Positions 47,918 to 64,000 of a stretch of DNA of 64,000 nucleotides are shown piece by piece. A program made the position numbers and the translations under genes. Positions within the stretch are counted from its first letter, which is position 1. Every line of letters starts with the position of its first letter. The stretch lies in contig CAVNZM010000016.1 in the NCBI GenBank assembly GCA_963693365.1, forward strand, positions 6,448,001 through 6,512,000, written 5' to 3'. This DNA comes from Amoebidium appalachense. Its lineage: Eukaryota; Ichthyosporea. The notes under the pieces were generated by a model. It searched no databases. It had not been told where the DNA came from and saw only the letters and a program-made list of their open reading frames with translations.

Positions 47918-48486
47918 GTGGTAGGGGCCAGGGGGCCCGGATGAGCTAATAGCCTAGGAGCTCGAGGATGGGGGGGAGCGAGTTGGCGAGTGGATATTCC
48001 GCAGCCTTCTGACTAGAGCCCCCCCCCCTCCCCCCTGCCCTTTTCTCTGAAACCAACCTCAAACCCCCCCCCCCATTATTTCGGTCACCCCCCCCCCCCC
48101 CCCCCTCCCCTCTCCTCTTCCTTCCCGCCTCACCCCCCTCCCCCCCCCCCCCTCCCCCCCTCTCCCCAGCGCCCCGCCAAGCCCCAATAATAGTACGCTG
48201 AAATACGAAAAGAAAAAAAAAAACCTGTTCGTGTGGTGGCGGTGGTGGTGGTGGGGGGGCAGGGTGAGGGGAGGGGAGGCGGGGAGGATTCGAAGGGTGC
48301 ATAGATCCGCAACTCTGAAATAGTTTTTCCCGCACGCGGACCTGTGACACAGTGACTAGCACAATATGCTATATGGGTGATACGTTGCATGCAAAGTTTG
48401 TTTGTGGGGCATGTTGCAGCACCCGTGCACACAATTAATTGGCTTGGTGACACACGGCCTTTTGAGTTTGATGGGAAAAGGAGGAA

Positions 48487-48520
<34 letters not shown>

Positions 48521-49479
48521 AGGGGGAGGCACAGTGGAATCCGAAAACAGGAAGATCCCCCACGCTGGCACCCCCCTTCCCCACCCACAGAGGAAACGGA
48601 CACTCAGACCAACATGCCCAGGAATTGGGAGGGGGGGGGGGGGCTGCTTGTGAGGGTCCCCTCCCCTCCTCAAGCTAACTGTATGGGTGCCCCCCCCCCC
48701 CCCAGCAGGCCCCACACACACACAACTATTTGGTAGGCATCTAGATCCGCAAAAGAAAAATAACTCTGTTTTTTGCTGAATAATACTCGTTTTTTTGCTG
48801 ATAGTTCTGCGGTCGAAAGCAGAATCATTCTGTATCTTGCGGAATAATTCTGCTTCTGCAGAATAATTCTGCTTTTTGCAAGTTGACTCAGCCGATGTGG
48901 TTGGGCCCTGGAAAGGGCGGCGGAAAGGGGGGGGGGGGGGGGGGAGGGGGTTAAAAAAGTGCTCTGTTGTGGTTATGTATAGGCAGTGCATTTGTGTTGA
49001 ACAGTTGCCATAATTACCAGGGTTCTCCATCGTGGTTTAGTGTCGGCAAAGCCAGGTTGGGTATGTGACTTAGTACACAAAGACATAATATTAATACATT
49101 CATGGTTTTTTTTTATCACGAAAAGTTTGTTCCCGAAGGACCTTTGCAGGCACTCGAGGGAACGACCGTCTACCACACAGCACCGACAATACACTAATAT
49201 TAGGGTGCTATCTATGTGCTCAGCTAAGCTAAACCATCATTCACAAACCTAACTATTAGCTAGTGCAGGCTTTGCCCAGGGTTACTCACCCAGCCTGCAT
49301 TCATGTTCGTAAGTTGTGATGCACTTTCGAAAGAAGCTAAGCGATCAATACAAACAATAGTCTCAGAGCGAAAAGGAAGTTTTAATAGAAAGACGGGTGA
49401 TGCCTCACAGGAGGCAATTGTAATTTTCCAAGTGTCTACGGTAACCACATGCCGTATAACAGTCACTGTGATGTCGTGG

Positions 49480-49591
49480 GCCTGAAAGAAAAGAAGCAAC
49501 GAAGCAACGAACAAAACCATTGTGTGAATGAGAGTGCGTGGGTGTGGGCACGTGGGGTAGGTGGGTGGGTGGGTGTGAGTGGGGTGGGTGT

Positions 49592-49626
<35 letters not shown>

Positions 49627-50347
49627 AGAGGGGGGGGGGGAGAGGGGGTGATGTGGGGTAGGGGGGGGGGGAGGGGGGGAAGGAAGGAATAAACACAGAG
49701 AAGCAAAGACTGTAGAAAAGAAGTGAAGAACCAGAGAGACAACGAATGAATGACCTGCAGGGGGAGGGGGGAAGGGGGGAGGGGGGAAGAGGAATGGAAG
49801 AGGATGCAAGCAAAAAAGCAAAGATTACTGTATATTATTAGTCTGAAGCAAAGGAGCAACTTAACACAATCTTCCTGGGAGCTCGGGGGGGAGCAAACGA
49901 GCAAAGAAGAAGCCAAAAGGCAAAGAAGCAACGAACGAAAAGACTGTGTGTGGGGGTATTTTTTTGGGGGGGGGGGAGGGGGGAATAGGTGAGGGAGTAC
50001 CCGGGGGGGGGGGGGGGGGGGGGGGGGAGGAGGGGGGGAGGAGGGGGGTGTTGAAGGAGGGCGAGGAGCAACGGGAGGGAATAAAAGCAAAGAAACAAAA
50101 AAGCAACGAAGCAACCAGGCCAAGATGCAACGAAGCAACGAACGAAAGATTTGCCAATGCGTGTTGTGTATTTGGGAGGGGAGGGGAGGGGGGGAGGGGG
50201 GGGAGGGGGGGGGGGGGGGGGAGGAGGGGGGGGGGGGGGGGGGGGGGGGGACCAAACCAAAGAAGTAACGTTGAAAGAATCAAGAAGCAACGAAGCAACG
50301 ATTCAAGCAAGGAAGCGCATTTTTTTTTTTTGAAAAGGGGAAGGGGG

Positions 50348-50393
<46 letters not shown>

Positions 50394-50770
50394 TGAAAAC
50401 GGGGATATGTAAAAAAGCATAGAACGTGTAAGCAAAGAAGTTCTAAGCAGTTTTGGGGGGTGGGGGTGGGGGTGGGGGGGGGGGGGGGGGACAGGGTCGG
50501 GGGGGGGGGGGGGGGGGGGGGGGGTTGCAAAAACAGAAGCAAAGAAGCAGAGAAGCAAAGAAAGGAAGAAGCATACTTAAAGAAGAATGCATATGAAAAC
50601 GAGGTCTGATGTGTGGAGGTGATTTTTTTTTTTTGGAGGGGGGGGGGGGGGGGAGGGGGAGGGGGGGGGGGGGTGTACATGTGTTTGGGGGGGGGGGGGG
50701 GGGGGGGAGGGGGGAGGGGAGGGGCAAAGGAAGCAAATAAGCAAAAAGTAAAAGGGCGAAAAGGTTGTGT
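49480..50770. repeat. Degenerate array of (GAAGCAAC)n segments alternating with poly-G tracts
   Basis: At least seven short segments rich in GAAGCAACGAAGCAACGAAC or GCAAAGAAGC (near 49,494, 49,700, 49,890, 50,085, 50,280, 50,530 and 50,725), each followed by GTGTG or directly by a 20-50 base G tract. The spacing is 120-250 bases. The long minus-strand frames across it (FVASLL/PPPP) follow from the repeat. Confidence 0.8.
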
Positions 50771-51278
50771 GGGTGCGTGATGTGAGGGAGGGGACTGAAT
50801 CGTCCGGTGGAGTAACTCAGGGGTGACCACCGACCAGCCGTTCCGAGCTTTCCGTAATTACCCTTTAAAATTCCGTCGATTTTGATCAGCTATCCGGCTA
50901 TTATGCTGATACCTCCTCGGCCTATTAGCCATCAAGCGGGCAACTTATGCTCTCGCCCATTCAATGTGTAAACCTAACTAGCTGTTTTTCTTCTTGGTTG
51001 TTTAGGGTGCTTCATTGAGTATGAAAAAGCCCGGATGGGACAGCATCACCGTTCTACATATGTATGCACCTGATGATCTGATGGGGTTTACGCTGTTTAC
51101 TCGAGGCAAAGAGAACCAGTCTCAGGTATGGGGGGGGGGGGTTTTGCTCGGAATATCCCCTCAGCGGTATATCATGATCACGTACATAGATGTCGGGTGG
51201 TGACTATATATCAGGGTTTACTTTCTCTACGAGACACCATAAAGACTACAAGGAGAAATCAATTAGTTGGGGTTCCCC

Positions 51279-51328
<50 letters not shown>

Positions 51329-51360
51329 GGGCTCCCCTCGGGACACTCGGTATCAGCTGG

Positions 51361-51363
<3 letters not shown>

Positions 51364-51413
<50 letters not shown>

Positions 51414-51426
51414 TGTGTGTGTGTGC
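51364..51426. repeat. (GT)n microsatellite in the LINE 3' UTR
   Basis: GT repeats between the LINE ORF stop and its poly(A) tail. Confidence 0.9.
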
Positions 51427-51433
51427 GCGTGCG

Positions 51434-53857
51434 CTATAATTTTGTAGTGATGTGTTTCTCAAGCCAATCAATACATCTAATAAACAGGTCGTAGTTACGC
51501 GTGTTTAGTATAAAATCAAGGATGTTGTAATTTACAGGTAGGCTATCTTTCTGGGTGTCTGTTGTGAATGTGACGTGTGTGTGTTGCGGTATTATGTGGT
51601 CTATCAAACTACATTTGGCGATACATGACCGGTTAAACTGGTGTGTGTGTGTGTTGTTTGGGCATGCAAATGATGCCACCTTATACTTATTAGATCTCCA
51701 CTGTATAGCACGTGTACAGTAAAAGCGTGGTAATTGATCAATAATACCATCAGCTAGAGAAAGACCAGTTCTACAGGAAGGTAATATGTATTTAGGTGTT
51801 ATACACTTGCGAGTGCCATATTTGGCAATATGGTTGAGGCGGTCAGTATATATAAAACGAGACATAAGGCTTAGTTTTTCAAGGTGTATGCTTTCATCGG
51901 GTCTAGTGTCGTGTGGTATCTTTTTCCATTTGTTATATTGCGTGATTATCTTGTGATTGTGTACATGTTTAATAAGTAAGTGGCAGTCCAAAGTCACACA
52001 CACACTATTGCGGGGTTTATTTGTATTTGTGCCCAGGGGAGAAGGGGAGAGAGAGGGGAGGAAAGAGGGGAGAGGTGAGGAGGGGACAGGTCGGATAGAG
52101 AAGAGAGGGTGGGAGGGCAAATACTTCTTTAAGCGGCTTATGTGCTTATTGAATTTCAGCGCGAGATAGGATACTCTAGCAGCTATTGGGACCAGACCAT
52201 ATATCGAGAGCGTTACAGGCCCAGGTTTACAACAGTTGTTAGATAGAAAGGAGGCAACTTCTGCTTCAAGGAAATTTGCCAAGGGTTTAAGCGCTCTAGT
52301 TCTCTCTTTCTTGATCCAAGCGGCGAGAAGGGGTAAACCATATTCACATGCCGGGAAGACAAAAGTGCGAATAAATGTAAGTCTAATAGAAGGATGGAGG
52401 GGTGTGTCTTTAAAAATATTAGCCGAGAAGAAAGCTAACCGCTTACGAGCCAACTCTACCCTCTTTTCGACCATATGGGGAAACATAACACCAACAGAAT
52501 CAACCGGAACACCAAGATATTTGTATTCTGGAACTATAGGTACAGGTTTAGATGATAATGTAAATGTGTGTAAATTGTTAGCTATATCAGGTACAAGAAC
52601 ACCACATTTGTCTATGTTAAGGATCATAAGGTTTGCCTTGCACCACTCTGACACTACATCGAACAATCTTTGCAGGCGTCTAGGGGTACGGGCAAGGAGG
52701 GACAGATCATCAGCATAGAGAAGTGCAGGCGGAAAGTTATTAATAGGGTCATCGTTTTCGGCGTAAATCTTGACAGCCAAATCATCTATAAATAGGTTAA
52801 ACAAAAAGGGGCTAAGCAATGAACCCTGCAAGAGACCTCTAGTACGAGCAAAACCATATGAAAGATGCCCATTAACCACAGCTCTACCATAGGTTTGAGA
52901 CAAGAGTGCTTCTAACAGAACACCAATGCAGTGTGGTACACCCCGTGCAGCAAGCTTTTCCCATAGGAGACCAGGGGAGACAGAATCGTAAGCAGTTTTC
53001 CAATCAATAAAGCCAACATATTGTGCACCAACTTGCATAGAATCGTGCAGTGCCATTATTTGAACATAACATGAATTGTTTTTACGAAAAGCGGATTGGC
53101 ATGGGTGTATGTGAAGAATAGATTGAAACCTAGGGTGATGTGCAAATAACCTAAGTAAGCAAGCTTCAAAGAATCTACGAACAACCTGGGTTAGTGTAAT
53201 GGGGCGAAAGGATGATATGGGGCCCTCAGAGTCCTTCTTAACTATGGGGATCACTAAGGTATCTAACCAAGATGACGGGACATGTCCACATTTAACACAC
53301 CAAGAAAAGAGAGAGCTTAACATGATAGTAAGATCAGGTTTAATAGCACGATCACTTTCCTTTTGTGGGTAGGAGGGAACAAGGATTTTAAGAAACCCAG
53401 CAGGGAGTCCATCAGGTCCACAAGACTTACTAGAGCTATAACTAGATATCACAGACCATATGGCATCGGGACTGAAAAAGGGGAGGATCGATTCTATGGG
53501 GATAGATGGGTCTACAGGCCACACAATAGGTTTCTGAGCGGGGGTCCTATCTTTAAACAGTTCCGAGAAATACTTATCAGAGTCTATGAGGGGGTCTCCA
53601 GTGGTATCACCAATAATACGAGCAGGGGGGCCAAATCGATTCATACTAGCAAGCCGGCGCAAGCTTTCCTTTTGAGACAGGGGTTCACCTAGTCTAGCGG
53701 GAGTGGTGTTTGGTAACAAGAGAGCATCGGGGTATTCCTTCCTACCACCGCCAGCATAATCACCGAGATCTATCAAATCATCAACAATAAAGTTAGTGCA
53801 TGTATCTAGTACGAGATGTGAATCTGGCCTGGCTTGTGCAGATTCTAATAGGCGCAT
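51434..53857 (-). CDS. LINE reverse transcriptase ORF
   Basis: 807 codons, uninterrupted, ATG at 53857 with an in-frame TAA just upstream. Reverse-transcriptase motifs are in order: SCGPDGLPAGFLKI (about 145-158); FRPITL (217-222); motif A, GFIDWKTAYDSV (282-293); motif B, GLLQGSLLSPFLFNLF (341-356); motif C, YADD (381-384), the catalytic aspartates. The C-terminal 350 residues hold scattered Cys and His but no clear RNase H domain. In a full LINE this enzyme would copy the element's own RNA at a nicked target; this copy lacks the upstream endonuclease, although its frame is intact, suggesting recent insertion. The clade cannot be assigned without a tree. Confidence 0.92.
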   Translation of the reverse strand: MRLLESAQARPDSHLVLDTCTNFIVDDLIDLGDYAGGGRKEYPDALLLPNTTPARLGEPLSQKESLRRLASMNRFGPPARIIGDTTGDPLIDSDKYFSELFKDRTPAQKPIVWPVDPSIPIESILPFFSPDAIWSVISSYSSSKSCGPDGLPAGFLKILVPSYPQKESDRAIKPDLTIMLSSLFSWCVKCGHVPSSWLDTLVIPIVKKDSEGPISSFRPITLTQVVRRFFEACLLRLFAHHPRFQSILHIHPCQSAFRKNNSCYVQIMALHDSMQVGAQYVGFIDWKTAYDSVSPGLLWEKLAARGVPHCIGVLLEALLSQTYGRAVVNGHLSYGFARTRGLLQGSLLSPFLFNLFIDDLAVKIYAENDDPINNFPPALLYADDLSLLARTPRRLQRLFDVVSEWCKANLMILNIDKCGVLVPDIANNLHTFTLSSKPVPIVPEYKYLGVPVDSVGVMFPHMVEKRVELARKRLAFFSANIFKDTPLHPSIRLTFIRTFVFPACEYGLPLLAAWIKKERTRALKPLANFLEAEVASFLSNNCCKPGPVTLSIYGLVPIAARVSYLALKFNKHISRLKKYLPSHPLFSIRPVPSSPLPSFLPSLSPSPLGTNTNKPRNSVCVTLDCHLLIKHVHNHKIITQYNKWKKIPHDTRPDESIHLEKLSLMSRFIYTDRLNHIAKYGTRKCITPKYILPSCRTGLSLADGIIDQLPRFYCTRAIQWRSNKYKVASFACPNNTHTHQFNRSCIAKCSLIDHIIPQHTHVTFTTDTQKDSLPVNYNILDFILNTRNYDLFIRCIDWLEKHITTKL

Positions 53858-54186
53858 ATATATAGGGGTTAGGGTTTAGATCAATCCCTCCATACCTGAG
53901 CCTCTTAGACTGGTCTCTCTATTATGCGCCCCGAGCAAACAGCGTCATCCCTCGTTGTGGGTTTGTGTGTTGTGGTCGCTGTAGGCGTCAAATAAACGAA
54001 CTTACACAAAATACTGCTGGCTGCCTGTTTGATTATGTAAGGAATGTACTGATCGAAAGCCCGTTCTTTGCAGCAAATTATCCATCCAATCATGTTTGGG
54101 CTAATACATTCCTGCATCAGAATCATCTACCAGCGTTAGCCATTTATAGCTACAAAGTGCATTCCTCAAAAAGACATGTGGCGTTG

Positions 54187-54338
54187 ATTGGCCAGTTGTA
54201 AAACCAATGAAAATCATGGCGCCAAGTTATTGGTTGAATAGAAACCAATAGATCTGACCAAACCTGGTCCTACGAGTACACTACGCGTGCACTGCCACGC
54301 ACTGGTCTGCGAGTGGACCGGCCCCACGGCATATAAAA
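54187..54338 (+). promoter_or_regulatory. CCAAT/TATA promoter of the class C GPCR gene
   Basis: ATTGG at 54187-54191, CCAAT at 54204-54208, ATTGG at 54229-54233, CCAAT at 54245-54249 and TATAAAA at 54332-54338, about 165 bases before the ATG at 54503. Spacing and order fit a canonical Pol II core promoter. The start site would be near 54,362 (inference). Confidence 0.6.
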
Positions 54339-54502
54339 CCTTCGGTGCCAAACATATTTACCTGGTTACTTTGCTATAAACCGAACCTTTTTCCTCAACA
54401 CTTTGTTCTATCAATCATTATAGCAAAGTGTAAACGTACAATTGACGAGCGAAGATTATTCATTGTTAGGAGGCGTTTTTACGGCCCCGCAAAACACAGA
54501 AA

Positions 54503-62457
<7,955 letters not shown>

Positions 62458-63849
62458 AACACGGCTATTAAAATTCTAAAAGCACGCCTAATTCAATTAA
62501 ATTATAATCTTATGTTTTAATGTTTAGGCTTTACTGCGGAAAAAAACTTGAATGGTTGCATAACATGCTCTTAGCTTTTGGACATACCAGTGTTCCGAAT
62601 ACGATAGTGTCTTTTGTTAACGCCCTGAAAAGGGGAATGTTTGGTAGCCCGCCTCCTTCCTTAGTTTTCGTTTTATTCTTTATTTAAACCCGTTCAGGAA
62701 AACTCTCTCTAGCACATTTTTCTGCATAACATAAGAATGAGTACCAAAAAAACAGTTTATTGGTGCACTAGGGACTCACGAATGTTTTAGAATTACTAAT
62801 CGTCCCGGAAAATGCACCACTGATAGCGGCACCACAACGTCTCGCTACCCCTCGATCCTGTTAACGCGATGAAAAAATATCCGAACGGTGTTCACTAAAA
62901 AAACTTCTTCTATTGGAATGTTAATTCGTTTCTGTTGCCTAAATTACAGACCTATGTGCTTTATTGCAAACACTAAATAGGGGAGAACTAGTGGTTTGCA
63001 CATGGCTGCAGCCGTTTTTATAAAGCGCAAACCAAGCAAAACTTTTACATCATGTGAGGAAAAGACGTAAAGTGCAACGAAGGGGCGCGATGCGAAGGGC
63101 TGGAACCATTGGTGTACGTGAAAATCTCGTTTTTTTGTCTCGCCTTCTTTCTTTACTAAAGTCCCCCCCCCTCCCTCTCCTCCCCCCCCCCTCCCCCCTC
63201 CCCCCAAAGTTTTCCTTTTTCTTTTTTTCTTTTTTTTCGTGAGGGAAGGGGGGGGGGGGGGGAAGGAATGGGGGGGAGGGGGGGGGGGAGGAGATGCGGG
63301 AGGGAGGGGACGGGACGGGGCGCCGGGGGGGGGGGGGGGGGGGGGGGAGGGGGGGGGGGGGGGGGGGAGGCTGAGGGAGAGTCAATAATTAGTATACACG
63401 CGCTGGGCAGTGACGCCAAAATGGAGTGCTCGAACGAGTCAATTAATGACGGGCAGGATGACTTAAACCAGAAAGCTAGATAAAAAACTTTGGAACCAAA
63501 AACATTTTTCGGTTAACCCTAATTTAGTTATGATATTTCTTAAGTCGAAGTATTATATTGTAATATAGATGCCGTAGCTGAAAAAACGTTTGCTATCCAA
63601 GCAACACCCATCATCCATATACAGTACATGATATAGCATTGATTGAATATACCGAGCAACACCCCCCCCCGGGGCCCCTCCCACACACACACACACACGC
63701 ACGCACACACAGCTGCCTCGAGTACATGCCAATCCAGTTAAGGCACAATCACTTCAAGTGACTCTCACAATGCAACGTTGAGGGCTTTGTCCTTCAACAG
63801 CCCCTCCCCCTTCCCCTTATCCCCCCTCCCCCCCCCCCCCGGCGCCACC

Positions 63850-63899
<50 letters not shown>

Positions 63900-64000
63900 A
63901 CCACCACCACCACCACCACCACCATCCATCCACACACACACATCTTGAAATTCTTTATCAATATTCCCATCCAGCCCCTCATTTCCCTGCCAGCAACCCC
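62458..64000. other. 3' flank of the GPCR gene and spacer
   Basis: ATTAAA at 62467-62472 could serve as a poly(A) signal, though it is very close to the stop. The rest is repeat-poor to 63,160, then C and G tracts (63,165-63,370), a short (CA)n at 63,682 and a 40-base C tract before (CCA)n near 63,860-63,922. No gene is supported; a short + frame ending at 63,483 has no recognisable features. Confidence 0.6.

Larger units (their letters stand above)
46804..51279. other. Intergenic region between the TRIM element and the LINE
   Basis: No complete gene. It holds a palindrome with flanking duplication (47298-47348), a broken ORF with an 82-bp tandem duplication (47,383-47,917), near-palindromic GCAGAATAATTCTGC repeats (48,770-48,890), a (GAAGCAAC)n/poly-G array (49,480-50,770) and C or G tracts. 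Confidence 0.7.
51280..53880 (-). mobile_element. 5'-truncated LINE (non-LTR retrotransposon) with poly(A) tail
   Basis: On the minus strand: an 807-codon ORF, about 110 bases of 3' untranslated sequence containing a (CA)n run, then an A tract of 45 bases (T on the + strand, 51280-51324). There is no endonuclease domain upstream, so the 5' part is missing. The 5' junction carries CTAAACCCTAACCCC (53,863-53,879). I could not find target-site duplications. Confidence 0.85.

Noticed and set aside
54345-54502. Upstream + frame beginning near 54345 as the GPCR start
   Set aside because: It lies in another frame, just downstream of the TATA box. The ATG at 54503 gives a signal segment and an exon that ends cleanly at a GTGAGT donor.
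63268-63483. Short + frame ending at 63483
   Set aside because: Mostly poly-Gly from a G tract, with only about 30 ordinary residues and no gene context.

Overview
The window comes from an intron-rich eukaryotic nuclear genome. Genes are split by GT-AG introns, there are TATA/CCAAT promoter elements, poly(A)-tailed and LTR-type retroelements, and no operons. Gene content fits a unicellular eukaryote: a class C GPCR carrying a bacterial-type solute-binding ectodomain, a type II membrane protein combining EGF-like and Pmp-like beta-helix repeats, and SLC35- and SLC38-type carriers. I cannot name the species; a protist is an inference. Introns and spacers are packed with (CA)n/(GT)n microsatellites and C/G homopolymers of 15-50 bases, so most long reading frames here (runs of HTHT, VCVC, PPPP, GGGG) are artefacts. 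Exons were found by matching reading phase across consecutive splice sites.

Layout. 1-14,310 (+): serine peptidase of the prolyl oligopeptidase family (S9), about 15 exons, 5' end outside the window. 16,644-24,386 (-): a complete eight-exon SLC35F-like transporter, convergent with the peptidase. 24.4-28.8 kb: spacer. 28,843-39,546 (-): 14 exons of a membrane-anchored EGF/beta-helix protein; its first exon was not found. 39.5-43.5 kb: spacer with a 600-base (TC)n block. 43,461-44,909 (-): an intronless SLC38/AAAP amino-acid transporter with three frame breaks. 45,519-46,803: a small LTR element of TRIM type with 211-bp LTRs, TG...CA ends, a primer-binding site like those for initiator tRNA-Met, and a 4-bp target duplication. 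47-51 kb: a palindrome with flanking duplication, a broken ORF with an 82-bp tandem duplication, and a (GAAGCAAC)n/poly-G array. 51,280-53,880 (-): a 5'-truncated LINE with an 807-codon reverse-transcriptase ORF and a 45-base poly(A) tail. 54,503-62,457 (+): a complete 10-exon class C GPCR of about 1,024 residues behind a CCAAT/TATA promoter. 62.5-64 kb: spacer.

The genes look unrelated to one another, apart from a shared membrane or extracellular theme in four of the five. The most notable features are the GPCR with decayed tandem copies of one exon in front of its functional copy, the exon-per-coil beta-helix gene whose introns are mostly phase 0, the TRIM element, the dependence of poly-C/(CA)n strand on gene direction, and splice sites formed directly from microsatellites.
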